Below the pieces are notes generated by a model that saw only the letters and a program-made list of their open reading frames with translations, had not been told where the DNA came from and did not search any database. 54,518 nt of DNA, taken from assembly GCA_902806055.1 (NCBI GenBank), contig CADCVD010000004.1, forward strand, positions 1 to 54,518, in the 5' to 3' direction. Shown piece by piece: positions 1 through 8,183 of this stretch. The first letter of the stretch is position 1, and every line of letters starts with the position of its first letter. Made by a program: the position numbers and the translations under genes. The stretch comes from an uncultured Rubrobacteraceae bacterium (GTDB lineage: Bacteria; Actinomycetota; Rubrobacteria; Rubrobacterales; Rubrobacteraceae).

Positions 1-989
1 GGGAGGGCACGATCTTCTTGGGCGGACCGCCCCTCGTGAAGGCCGCCACGGGTGAGGAGGTGAGCGCCGAGGATCTCGGCGGCGCGGAGGTACATACTCG
101 TACCTCGGGCGTCGCAGATCACCTCGCCGAGAACGACGAGCACGCGGCGGCGATAGTGCGCCAGACCGTCGCCAACCTGAACGTCGAGAAGAAGCTGCCC
201 TGGACCCTCACCGAGGCCGCGGAGCCGCTCTACGATCCACGCGAGATCTACGGCATCGTCCCTCAGGACCCTCGCCAGAGCTACGACGTCCGGGAGATCA
301 TCGCGCGCATCGTGGACGGCAGCAGAATGCACGAGTTCAAACCGCTCTACGGCGAGACGTTGGTGTGCGGCTTCGCCCGCATCATGGGCAACCCTGTAGG
401 CATCCTCGCCAACAACGGCATCCTGTTCTCTGAAAGCGCTTTAAAGGGGGCGCACTTCATCGAGCTTTGCGCCTCACGTGGCATCCCGCTCGTCTTCTTG
501 CAGAACATTACCGGTTTCATGGTCGGTAAGGAGTACGAGAACGAGGGGATAGCCAAAAACGGGGCGAAGCTCGTGATGGCCGTCGCCAACACAAACGTCC
601 CGAAGTTTACCGTCATCATTGGAGGCTCCTTCGGAGCAGGCAACTACGGGATGTGCGGCCGAGCCTACTCGCCGCGTCTCCTCTTCATGTGGCCGAACGC
701 GAGGATAAGCGTCATGGGCGGGGAGCAGGCGGCGAACGTCTTGCTTACCGTGCGGGAGGAGGGCCTCGCACGCCAGGGCGAGCAGATGACTAATGAGGAG
801 CGCGAGGAGTTCAAGGAGCCCGTCCTCGAGAAGTACGAGAGGGAGGGCAACCCCTACCACTCGACCGCACGTCTCTGGGACGATGGCGTTATAGACCCGG
901 CCGACACCCGGATAGTTCTGGCTCTCGGCCTCTCGGCTGCTGCCAACGCGCCGCTCGAAGAGACCAAGTACGGCATATTCAGGATGTAG
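1..989 (+). CDS. Acyl-CoA carboxylase beta (carboxyltransferase) subunit, probably methylcrotonoyl-CoA carboxylase; 5' end outside window
   Basis: This is the carboxyltransferase half of a biotin-dependent acyl-CoA carboxylase, which moves CO2 from carboxybiotin onto the acyl-CoA. The reading frame is open to the left edge (first full codon at base 3), so the N-terminus is missing; about 329 residues remain of a usual 510-540. The segment [17 protein letters not shown] followed by [17 protein letters not shown] is typical of methylcrotonoyl-CoA carboxylase beta chains. Further on come the C-terminal crotonase-like elements [22 protein letters not shown] and [12 protein letters not shown]. The next two genes are an enoyl-CoA hydratase and the biotin-bearing alpha subunit, so the trio fits leucine/isovalerate degradation. 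Substrate assignment (methylcrotonoyl rather than propionyl or geranyl) is inference from context and overall look. Confidence 0.93.
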   Translation, partial: EGTIFLGGPPLVKAATGEEVSAEDLGGAEVHTRTSGVADHLAENDEHAAAIVRQTVANLNVEKKLPWTLTEAAEPLYDPREIYGIVPQDPRQSYDVREIIARIVDGSRMHEFKPLYGETLVCGFARIMGNPVGILANNGILFSESALKGAHFIELCASRGIPLVFLQNITGFMVGKEYENEGIAKNGAKLVMAVANTNVPKFTVIIGGSFGAGNYGMCGRAYSPRLLFMWPNARISVMGGEQAANVLLTVREEGLARQGEQMTNEEREEFKEPVLEKYEREGNPYHSTARLWDDGVIDPADTRIVLALGLSAAANAPLEETKYGIFRM

Positions 990-999
990 GAGAAGAGGA

Positions 1000-1791
1000 T
1001 TGGCTGACTACGAACACCTAAACGTAAGGCAAGGGGATGCGGTAGCAACGGTCTCGCTTGCGCGTCCCGGCGCCCGCAACGCCCTGAACGCTAGGCTCAT
1101 CGGAGAACTCACGCGCTGCATGGAGGAGCTGGCGAAAGATGCTAACGTGCGGGTGGTCGTCCTCACAGGCGAGGGGGACTTCTTCTGTGCCGGGGCGGAT
1201 ATCGGGTACATGAGGGACACGGCCAACTTCTCCTATGAGGAAAACGTAGAGGACGCCCGCCGCCTCGCGGCGATGTTCGGGGCGGTGGATGGATGCCCGA
1301 AGCCGGTCGTGGCGCGTGTCAAGGGTGCGGCGATTGGCGGCGGGGTCGGGCTTGTGGCGGCGGCGGACGTGGCGGTGGCGGAGGAAGGGGCTGTGTTCGC
1401 TTTCTCGGAGGTACGCTTAGGGGTCTCTCCAGCGACGATCGCCCCGTTCGTGATGCGTAAGATCGGCCTTTCTCAGGTCCGGGCGTTGTTTTTGACCGGC
1501 GAACGCTTCGACGGGGTGCGGGCGCGCGAGATCGGGCTCGTCCACGAGGTGGTTTTCGAGGAGGACCTCGACGCGGCGGTACAGGAGAAGGTTGAAGGGC
1601 TCCTCGCGGGCGGCCCCAAGGCTCTGGCGGCGACGAAGGCCCTTTTGTGGGGTCTTAGGGATGCGGCGCCCGGCGAAGTAACAGAGCTCACGGCCCGGCG
1701 CATCGCGGAGCTCCGCACTGGAGAGGAGGGTCAGGAGGGCTTGGAGGCCTTTCTGCAGAAGCGGAAGCCCGCCTGGAGGAAGGAACTATGA
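1000..1791 (+). CDS. Enoyl-CoA hydratase/isomerase family protein, probable methylglutaconyl-CoA hydratase
   Basis: A 263-residue crotonase-fold enzyme, normal length for the family. The oxyanion-hole segments are visible: FFCAGADIGYM at about residues 62-72 and KGAAIGGGVGLVAAADVAVA near 108-127. A catalytic-type glutamate lies in the second region (FAFSEVRLGVSP). The start is a TTG ten bases after the carboxylase stop, preceded by AGGAGAAGAGG, and the stop overlaps the ATG of the next gene by four bases, so the three genes are translationally coupled. Sitting between the two carboxylase subunits, it most plausibly hydrates 3-methylglutaconyl-CoA to HMG-CoA. The family call is firm; the substrate is inferred from position. 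Confidence 0.93.
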   Translation: MADYEHLNVRQGDAVATVSLARPGARNALNARLIGELTRCMEELAKDANVRVVVLTGEGDFFCAGADIGYMRDTANFSYEENVEDARRLAAMFGAVDGCPKPVVARVKGAAIGGGVGLVAAADVAVAEEGAVFAFSEVRLGVSPATIAPFVMRKIGLSQVRALFLTGERFDGVRAREIGLVHEVVFEEDLDAAVQEKVEGLLAGGPKALAATKALLWGLRDAAPGEVTELTARRIAELRTGEEGQEGLEAFLQKRKPAWRKEL

Positions 1792-3749
1792 GCTTTAGCA
1801 AATTGCTGATCGCGAACCGCGGCGAGATAGCCGTGCGTATTATCCGGGCGTGCAAGGAGCTCGACATAAGGACCGCTGCCGTCTATTCAGAGATCGATGA
1901 GGGAGCGATGCACGTCCGGCTCGCCGACGAGGCGTATGCCATAGGACCGGCCCCGGCCACGGAGAGTTACTTGAACGTCGAGAAACTCGTCGAAGCGATC
2001 GAGAAGTCCGGAGCTGAGGCGGTACATCCCGGCTACGGCTTCCTCTCGGAGAGCGCGGACTTCGCGCGGGCGGTCGAGGGGGCGGGGGCTATCTGGGTCG
2101 GACCGTCGCCCGAGGCGATGGATGCGATGGGCCTCAAGGTGAAGGCTAAAGAGATCGCGCGCAAGGCCGACGTGCCCACGGTCCCGGGCTACGACGGCGA
2201 AGACGAGTCCGAAGAGAGGCTGGCGGAAGAGGCCGAAAGGATCGGCTACCCCGTTCTCGTCAAGGCGAGCGCGGGGGGCGGAGGACGCGGGATGCGAGCC
2301 GTCGCCAGGCCGCGGGATTTCCTCGAAGCCCTCCGAGGCGCGAAGCGGGAGGCGCTCTCGGCATTCGGAAACGACTCGGTGCTGTTGGAGAAGTTTGTCG
2401 AGAACCCCCGGCACATAGAGGTCCAGGTAATCGGTGACAATCACGGCAACGTCATTCACCTCTACGAGAGGGACTGCTCGATCCAGCGCAGGCATCAGAA
2501 GGTGATCGAGGAGGCCCCATCGCCGGCCTTGGATCCGGAGTTGCGGGAAGAGATGTGCGCCGCGGCGGTGCGCCTAGCGCAAGAGTCAGGCTACCGCAAT
2601 GCCGGGACCGTTGAGTTCCTCCTTGAAGACGAGGAGTACTACTTCCTCGAGATGAACACCCGCCTGCAGGTAGAGCATCCGGTGACAGAGCGCGTCACGA
2701 ACCTAGATCTCGTGCAGCTTCAGCTCACCGTCGCCGCCGGGGAACCGTTGCCGGTCTCGCAGGAGGACGTCGCGCTGAGAGGTAGCTCGATTGAGGCTCG
2801 CGTCTACGCAGAGGGGGAGGGAGGGCTGCCCGCTGGAGGTAGGCTGCTCGCCTTCGCGCCTCCGGGAGGGCCGGGCATCCGCAATGACGTCGGGGTCGAG
2901 AGTGGGGATGAGGTCTCGGTGCATTACGACCCCATGATCTCTAAGCTTATCGTCTTCGCCCCGAATCGAGAGATGTCCGTCCGGAGGCTCCGCCGGGCGC
3001 TGGAGGACTACACGATACTCGGTATCCCGACGAACCTGCCGCTTCTGAGGCGCATTGCCGAGCATCACGCCTTCGCTGCCGGGGAGACCACCACCAATTT
3101 TCTGGAGAAGCACCGGCTGGCGGAGCCCCCCGTCGAGATCCCCGTGCCGGAGGAGGCGATACTTCTCACCGCTGCAGGTGAGCTGATCTCGCGACGCACA
3201 ACCGCCGAGCCTTTCGCAGCCGGCCCTTGGCGTCACCTCGGTTCGGTCCGGCTCCGCTACCGTACGGGGGATGCCGAGCACCGGGTCAAAGCGGAACGTT
3301 TGGGAAGGAACACCTTCAGGCTACAGCTGGAGGAAGGCGACTCGGTCGTCGAGGTGCTGGCCTTCCGCGACGGCGAGATGCACGCCACGCTGGACGGTAA
3401 CCCCATCAAGGCCGGGTTTGTCTTGGATGGGCTCGATGTGCGCCTCTCGCTACGTGGGGTGGTCTACGAGCTCTTTAAACCTCGTCCGCCCGACGTGGAC
3501 GACGTGGGACCGGGCGGAGCGGACGCGGGCGGTGCTAGCCTGACGGCGCCTATGCCGGGCACGGTAGTGAAGGTGCTGGTGAGCGAGGGTGACGAGGTCG
3601 AGGAAGGGCAGCTTCTCCTCGTGCTGGAGGCGATGAAGACGGAGCAGTCGGTGGCGGCTCCCCATGCTGGGGTGGTGAGGTCACTCCCCTACGCCGAAGG
3701 CGCCGGCGTCCCCGGTGGGGCCGTACTGGCCGAACTCGAGGAAGCTTAA
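1788..3749 (+). CDS. Acyl-CoA carboxylase alpha subunit: biotin carboxylase fused to biotin carrier domain
   Basis: A 653-residue protein that carboxylates its own biotin with ATP and bicarbonate and passes CO2 to the beta subunit. Biotin carboxylase occupies about residues 1-445. It opens with KLLIANRGEIAVRIIRACKE, has the ATP-grasp glycine loop KASAGGGGRGMR, and shows the catalytic MNTRLQVEHPVTE. A linker region near 460-575 corresponds to the BT domain of such alpha chains. The biotinyl domain is at the C-terminus with the EAMKTEQ motif; K617 is the expected biotinylation site. Threonine replaces the common second methionine (AMKM), a tolerated variant. It ends the three-gene operon; no T-rich terminator is evident in the 90 bases that follow. 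Confidence 0.95.
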   Translation: MSFSKLLIANRGEIAVRIIRACKELDIRTAAVYSEIDEGAMHVRLADEAYAIGPAPATESYLNVEKLVEAIEKSGAEAVHPGYGFLSESADFARAVEGAGAIWVGPSPEAMDAMGLKVKAKEIARKADVPTVPGYDGEDESEERLAEEAERIGYPVLVKASAGGGGRGMRAVARPRDFLEALRGAKREALSAFGNDSVLLEKFVENPRHIEVQVIGDNHGNVIHLYERDCSIQRRHQKVIEEAPSPALDPELREEMCAAAVRLAQESGYRNAGTVEFLLEDEEYYFLEMNTRLQVEHPVTERVTNLDLVQLQLTVAAGEPLPVSQEDVALRGSSIEARVYAEGEGGLPAGGRLLAFAPPGGPGIRNDVGVESGDEVSVHYDPMISKLIVFAPNREMSVRRLRRALEDYTILGIPTNLPLLRRIAEHHAFAAGETTTNFLEKHRLAEPPVEIPVPEEAILLTAAGELISRRTTAEPFAAGPWRHLGSVRLRYRTGDAEHRVKAERLGRNTFRLQLEEGDSVVEVLAFRDGEMHATLDGNPIKAGFVLDGLDVRLSLRGVVYELFKPRPPDVDDVGPGGADAGGASLTAPMPGTVVKVLVSEGDEVEEGQLLLVLEAMKTEQSVAAPHAGVVRSLPYAEGAGVPGGAVLAELEEA

Positions 3750-3839
3750 AATTTCTAAGGACGTCGGAGTCGTGGGAACCAGGGTGCCGCTGAGCGGGGG
3801 CGTGTCGGGGATCAACAGAGCGAGAAGTAAGGAACAAGT

Positions 3840-4184
3840 ATGACCAAGCCAGCCGAGGGGACATTACTCTGGGAGCCCTCTGAAGAGTTCAAGGAGAACG
3901 CCAACATTAGCCGTTACATGCGCTGGCTGAAACAGGAGAAGAGCCTCTCCTTCGAAGACTACGGCGAGCTCTGGGAATGGTCTGTGACGGATCTCGGAGG
4001 TTTCTGGGCCTCCATATGGGAGTACTTCGACGTAAAGGCCTCGAAGCCCTACGAAAAGGTGCTTGGCAGCCGTGAGATGTCAGGGGCGGAATGGTTCATA
4101 CAAAGTCGACCTAGGCCATGCCCTGGAGGCATTCGAGCAGGTAGGAAAGCAAATGGCTCTAATTCCTTGGGGCTTATATGGTAG
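3840..4184 (+). pseudogene. Acetoacetyl-CoA synthetase, N-terminal fragment (truncated)
   Basis: The first 85 or so residues read as the N-terminus of an acetoacetyl-CoA synthetase: LWEPSEEFKENANISRYMRW, then LSFEDYGELWEWSV, FWASIWEYFDV and KVLGSREMSGAEWF. Intact family members run to about 650 residues. Here homology ends at about base 4098 and the frame runs 28 unrelated codons to a stop. The ATP-binding and adenylation core is absent. The start codon and N-terminal codons look undamaged, so loss is probably by internal deletion or rearrangement. A possible 3' remnant lies at 4292-4417. The intact enzyme would activate acetoacetate, the end product of leucine breakdown by the operon just upstream, so this was probably a functional neighbour. 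Confidence 0.82.
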
Positions 4185-4200
4185 TACGAGCGAGATCTAG
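4102..4200 (+). pseudogene. Out-of-frame C-terminal remnant of an unidentified enzyme
   Basis: In a frame different from the synthetase fragment, the codons from 4102 read KVDLGHALEAFEQVGKQMAL and continue to a stop at 4200. The pattern ALEAFE..GK...L.P resembles the extreme C-terminus of medium-chain alcohol dehydrogenases, but the stretch is too short to assign. It begins within a few bases of the point where the synthetase homology stops, which suggests a rearrangement junction near 4098-4102. No start codon or ribosome site belongs to it. Confidence 0.3.
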
Positions 4201-4291
4201 ACCAGTGTCAGCTCTACCTCGGTGGCTTTCTTGCCTAGCAGAGCACGAAAGTGCAGCTTGGGGCTTTTGGTAACTAAGGACCGAGATAGAG

Positions 4292-4417
4292 GGCAAGGAT
4301 CTTACCCAGGAGCAACTCGAGCAGGCCATCAGAGATAAGACTACCAGGCTACCGGAACATCTCATAATGCCCGCATCGTGGAGTACCTTTATCGATGAGC
4401 AGACAGATCGCAGTTGA
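4292..4417 (+). pseudogene. Possible C-terminal remnant of the same acyl-CoA synthetase
   Basis: The frame from 4292 reads GKDLTQEQLEQAIRDK and then LPEHLIMP before a stop at 4417. Acetoacetyl-CoA synthetases carry a comparable C-terminal segment, with a charged helix ending in I(R)(D/E)K followed by a P.H.P/IP stretch, about 550 residues after the N-terminal part seen at 3840. Only about 190 bases separate the two here, implying loss of roughly 1.6 kb. The match is by eye and weak. Bases 4418-4546 show no recognisable coding remnant. Confidence 0.3.
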
Positions 4418-4546
4418 GTTCCCAGAAGCCCGATTAGCGGAAGTTGTACAACTCAGCCATTAGACGGCAGAGTAGGACGAAGCTGCTAGTGTCGCTTGGG
4501 CGTGTCTCTTGAGCAAGCCCAACTAGCGAGAGGCTGCTATACAGCG

Positions 4547-4557
4547 TGCTAAGATGG
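4547..4557 (+). promoter_or_regulatory. Extended -10 promoter element (TGCTAAGAT) upstream of the FUSC gene
   Basis: TGCTAAGATGG lies 120 bases before the 4678 start. The identical 11-mer occurs at 5867-5877, just ahead of the sensor kinase. It fits an extended -10 (TG, one base, TAAGAT). No convincing -35 is seen. Confidence 0.45.
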
Positions 4558-4677
4558 AGTACTCGGCGAGAGGCTGGCGCGGCTACTGCGTAGTAGTTTC
4601 CGAACTCAGGGAGGATACGAACCCGAAGCTACTCGGGCCGATCCGGGCTGGAGGTTCTGGGAGAGGATGTTCCGGGG

Positions 4678-5829
4678 ATGACGACGAACGATGGTTTGTC
4701 GTGGTGGGAGAGGGTCAGGTTCTTTATCCGGGCTCGCCAGCGCTTGCGCGCAGGCGCCTGGCGTATCCGCAGCGGCTGGGTACAGATCTTACAGACTGCG
4801 GTGGCGGCCGCCGTGGCGTGGGTAGTGGCGGCCCTGGTGCTTGGGCAGGAGCAGCCGGTCTTCGCGTCGATAGCGACGGTTCTGGCTCTGGGCGTATCCG
4901 TAGGCGAGCGCGGAAGACGCGCTCTGGAGCTAGTCTTCGGGGTCGCCTTCGGGTTCGCGGTCGCGAACTTCTTCGTGTACTTCCTCGGGCTCGGGCCTTT
5001 GCAGATCGCCGCGATGGTTGCCCTGGCGATGTGTATAGGGGTGTTCTTCGGCGAGAGGGATCTCGGCGTAAACGAGACGGCTATCTCGGCGATGATCCTG
5101 ATAGTCTCCTTCCAGCCCGTCGGCGCCAGCTTCTCGCCCGACCGGCTGTTCGAAGCCCTAATCGGCTGCGCGGTAGCCCTGGTAGTTAACGCCCTGCTCC
5201 CGGCGGACCCCGAGGTCATGGTCGAGAGGGCGGCCCACCCGATCTTCGACGACGCGGTCGCTGTGCTCGAAGAGGTGGCGGCGGCGCTCGACGAGGGCGA
5301 CCTCGAACGGACGGAGCATGCGCTCCTGAAGGCCCGGGAGATAGACCAGAGGGTCAGCGGCTTTAAGGAAGCTCTGGCCGCAGGACAGGAGACCGCGCGC
5401 TTCGCGCCGCCCCGGCGGCGGGCGATGAGGCACCTCAACCTCTACGCCGCTGCGTCCGACCAGATCGACCTGACCGTCCGCAACGTGCGCGGGCTGGCTC
5501 GGGCCGCGTTCGACGTGGTGCGGGCCGGTGTTCCCGTCCCAGAGAAGTTGTCGGGGGCCGTTCTGGACCTCGCGAGGGCCGTGGAGGCCCTCGCCGCATA
5601 CCTTGAGACGCCCGGCCAGACCGAAGAAGATGTCCGCACGCTGGCCCTCCAGGCAGCGAGGAGGGCCACCGTGTTGCTCGAAGAGCACAAGGACCTGGCG
5701 ACCAACGTGTTCGTCGGGCAGATCCGGGCCGCCGTAACAGACCTTCTGGGAGCGACCGGCATGAGCCGCGGGGAGACCCTGCAGGCCGTCGATGATGCCA
5801 CAGACTACGCTCCCCCGGAGACCGGATAG
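4678..5829 (+). CDS. FUSC / aromatic-acid-exporter-like membrane protein
   Basis: A 383-residue protein with about six hydrophobic segments in residues 35-173, for example LQTAVAAAVAWVVAALVLG, VFGVAFGFAVANFFVYFLG and ALIGCAVALVVNALLP. These are followed by a long soluble, alpha-helical and acidic/arginine-rich tail (175-383). This half-membrane, half-cytosolic build and the segment VFASIATVLALGVSVGERG match the fusaric-acid-resistance / aromatic acid exporter (FUSC/ArAE) families, which are putative efflux components. The start ATG has a GGAGAGG-type ribosome site 6-8 bases upstream. No transported substrate can be read from the sequence. The shared promoter motif with the following sensor kinase hints at co-expression. 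Confidence 0.75.
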   Translation: MTTNDGLSWWERVRFFIRARQRLRAGAWRIRSGWVQILQTAVAAAVAWVVAALVLGQEQPVFASIATVLALGVSVGERGRRALELVFGVAFGFAVANFFVYFLGLGPLQIAAMVALAMCIGVFFGERDLGVNETAISAMILIVSFQPVGASFSPDRLFEALIGCAVALVVNALLPADPEVMVERAAHPIFDDAVAVLEEVAAALDEGDLERTEHALLKAREIDQRVSGFKEALAAGQETARFAPPRRRAMRHLNLYAAASDQIDLTVRNVRGLARAAFDVVRAGVPVPEKLSGAVLDLARAVEALAAYLETPGQTEEDVRTLALQAARRATVLLEEHKDLATNVFVGQIRAAVTDLLGATGMSRGETLQAVDDATDYAPPETG

Positions 5830-5866
5830 AGCGCTCCGCCCAGACCGATAGCAGCCGCGCGAGTAA

Positions 5867-5877
5867 TGCTAAGATGG
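5867..5877 (+). promoter_or_regulatory. Extended -10 promoter element (TGCTAAGAT) upstream of the sensor kinase
   Basis: TGCTAAGATGG repeats the element at 4547. A transcript starting about seven bases after TAAGAT would carry a short leader containing AAGGGGG before the GTG at 5900, supporting that GTG as the start. Confidence 0.5.
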
Positions 5878-5899
5878 GGTGATCTGCAAGGGGGCTGGC

Positions 5900-7501
5900 G
5901 TGACGACCGGATGGTTCCCGAACTCGGAGCGGCTGCGGAAGTCTTTGAACCCGCGCGCCCTGTTGGCGTCGGGCGTCCTCTGCTGGGCTGTGCTCACACT
6001 ACTTCTCGCCTCGCAGCCGGTCGGGTCCGAGGGGCGCTTCTTAGCGGTGGTAGGGACCTCGTGGATCGCGCAGGTCTTCGCCGCCGTCGCCTTGCTTCTG
6101 GCCGCGCGCGGAGAGGGTGGAACCGAGCGGCGGCCGTTCTTGCTCTTCGGCGTGGCGGTGGCGGTGCGGCTGGTGGCGGACGTGGTGTGGGTGGGATCGC
6201 GGGCGTTCGGGCTCGGGCTTGCAGAGGTGTTTCAGGTGGCCGTTCACGCGGTCTCTTACGCTCTTCTGTTCGGGGTGCTGTTGTGGCTGATGGCTCGTAT
6301 CCGGCAGGAAATGGTCTCCGTGGCGGGGCTGGACACTCTAGCGGTGATGCTGACTTCCGGGCTTTTAATCTTCTACTTCTCCCCGTTCTCCATCGTCGAG
6401 ATGCCCGTGCCGATGGCCCTGGCGACACTCGCCCGTCCGGTCTGCGACCTAGGGCTGCTGTTCCTCGCGCTCGCGGCGTTGATGACGGTCCGGCGACCAC
6501 CGTTCGTGGTGATCTCCGTGGTTGGTCTATTGCTGCTCCTCGTGGCGGACGGCTTCTATCTGTGGACCCGGGCGCAAGGGGTCTACGAACTAGGACTCGC
6601 CGAGGCGTTCTGGTCGGGAGGCGTGATGCTCCTGGGTATCGCGGTTCTTAGCTGGGGGGGCGAAACCGTCTCGCGCGCCGGTCACGTCGGCAGCTACGGG
6701 GTCGGGCTGTTCTGGTTCGGGCCGTTCTCGCCGCTCTTGCAGTACGGCTTTCTGCTGCTCTGGGCCACCATGTACGGTTCGGCGCCCTCTTATCTCCTGC
6801 TCGGCGGGGCGGCACTCGCATTAATCCTGACGGGCAGGAACTACGCCGTCGCCTATGCGGGTGACGTGATGGCCCGAAGGCAGGAGGCTCTAACCTTGCA
6901 GGCCGAGCAAGGGCGCATCCTGGCAGGGCTGCACGATACGGTAAAGCAGGACATACACGGCGCGTCCATGATACTCGAGGCGGCCGTCGCGGCCCGAGAA
7001 CGAGGAGATCCGGGTACCTCCGGCGAGCTGATCGAGAAGGCGCTCGAAGCCACCCGGGAGGCCGGGCTGGATCTCGCAAGGCCGCTCGACGAGCTTCGGG
7101 CGGCTACGGGACACGGTGTCGGCGAGCCGGCGGTCTTCTTTCGGGAGCGGCTCGGGAAGCTCACATGTTTCTACGGTATAGAGACGCACGAGGACCTCGC
7201 GGCTCCGCTGGAGGAGCTCGGGCGAGAGGAGGTCACGGTTGCCTGGCAGGTCTTCGTGGAGACGGCCTGGAACGCGGTCAAGCACTCCAAGGCCGAGAAC
7301 TTCTGGCTCTCGACGCGCCGGGAGGGCGACGCCTTCGTGCTACGGATGCGCGACGACGGCTGCGGCTACGAGCCGGAGAAGATCACGGAGGGTATCGGGT
7401 TGGGTCTCATGCGCTCCCGCGCTGGGACGGTTGGGGCGGAACTGCGCGTGGAGAGCTCATCAGGCGAGGGCACGACGGTGGAGGTGAGGTTCAGGCGTTG
7501 A
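5900..7501 (+). CDS. Membrane-bound sensor histidine kinase (NarL/DegS class)
   Basis: A 533-residue kinase. The N-terminal 320 residues form about eight or nine membrane spans without an obvious periplasmic sensor domain. A HisKA_3-type dimerisation segment follows, with the phospho-acceptor in GLHDTVKQDIHG (His345). The ATPase domain carries the N box WNAVKHSKA and glycine-rich DDGCGYEPEKI and GIGLGLMRSRA. A GTG at 5900 is preferred over the in-frame GTG at 5879, because it has AAGGGGG six bases upstream and the promoter -10 ends at 5875. The stop overlaps the TTG of the partner response regulator (four-base overlap), so the two are translated together. The stimulus is unknown; the membrane-embedded input domain suggests an envelope or lipid signal (inference). 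Confidence 0.9.
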   Translation: MTTGWFPNSERLRKSLNPRALLASGVLCWAVLTLLLASQPVGSEGRFLAVVGTSWIAQVFAAVALLLAARGEGGTERRPFLLFGVAVAVRLVADVVWVGSRAFGLGLAEVFQVAVHAVSYALLFGVLLWLMARIRQEMVSVAGLDTLAVMLTSGLLIFYFSPFSIVEMPVPMALATLARPVCDLGLLFLALAALMTVRRPPFVVISVVGLLLLLVADGFYLWTRAQGVYELGLAEAFWSGGVMLLGIAVLSWGGETVSRAGHVGSYGVGLFWFGPFSPLLQYGFLLLWATMYGSAPSYLLLGGAALALILTGRNYAVAYAGDVMARRQEALTLQAEQGRILAGLHDTVKQDIHGASMILEAAVAARERGDPGTSGELIEKALEATREAGLDLARPLDELRAATGHGVGEPAVFFRERLGKLTCFYGIETHEDLAAPLEELGREEVTVAWQVFVETAWNAVKHSKAENFWLSTRREGDAFVLRMRDDGCGYEPEKITEGIGLGLMRSRAGTVGAELRVESSSGEGTTVEVRFRR

Positions 7502-8088
7502 GGATACTGCTGGTAGACGATCACCCCACCGTCCGTTTCGGGCTCAAGCATCTCCTTGAGGCCGCCGGAGACGAGGTTGTTGGCGAGGCTGGCAACGCCG
7601 CCGAAGCCGTCAGGCTTGCCGGAGAGCTGAGACCCGATGTCGTGCTGCTCGACCTCCGGCTAGGCGAGGACTCGGGGATAGAGGTCTGCCGGGAGTTGAA
7701 GACCTTGCCCGACGCCCCGCGTGTCATCGTCTTCACCGCTCACACGGGCGTCGAGGACGTCGCGGCCGCTACTCTGGCCGGGGCGGACGGCTACCTGCAC
7801 AAGGGGCTCGCGGGGGAGGAGCTCATCGGCGCCGTCAGGCGCACCGGCGCGGGCGGTCGGGTGTGGCTGTTACCGGCGGCCGAGGAGGCGGCGGCGTCCC
7901 GCATCGAGGAGGTCTCCGGGGAGGCCCGGCTCACCCCGAAGGAGAGGGAGGTCTTCGCCCTCGTCCTCAAGCGCCGCACGAACGCGGAGATCGCCAAGGA
8001 GCTGTACATCAGCCTGTATACCGTCAAGAACCACGTCTCCAGCATCCTGCGCAAGCTCGGCCTAAAGAGCCGGCGCGAGATCTCCTGA
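7498..8088 (+). CDS. Response regulator, NarL/LuxR family
   Basis: A 196-residue two-domain regulator. The receiver domain (1-118) has the acidic pair in ILLVDDHP, the phospho-acceptor Asp52 in VVLLDLRLGEDSG, the threonine of VFTAH and the lysine of YLHKG. A LuxR-type helix-turn-helix fills the C-terminus: LTPKEREVFALV, then IAKELYISLYTVKNHVSSIL and RKLGLKSRREI. The TTG start at 7498 overlaps the kinase stop and gives the exact N-terminus expected (MRILLVDDHPTVR). Upstream codons in this frame are inside the kinase gene and do not look coding. It is the cognate partner of the 5900 kinase; target genes are unknown. Confidence 0.93.
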   Translation: MRILLVDDHPTVRFGLKHLLEAAGDEVVGEAGNAAEAVRLAGELRPDVVLLDLRLGEDSGIEVCRELKTLPDAPRVIVFTAHTGVEDVAAATLAGADGYLHKGLAGEELIGAVRRTGAGGRVWLLPAAEEAAASRIEEVSGEARLTPKEREVFALVLKRRTNAEIAKELYISLYTVKNHVSSILRKLGLKSRREIS

Positions 8089-8183
8089 CAAAATAGTTCT
8101 TCAGGAGGGATGTACGGTACTCGACGCGAGCGCATAGTACCCGGCAGCAGGATTGCGTACGAAACACCAGAAGGGGCTTCGGG

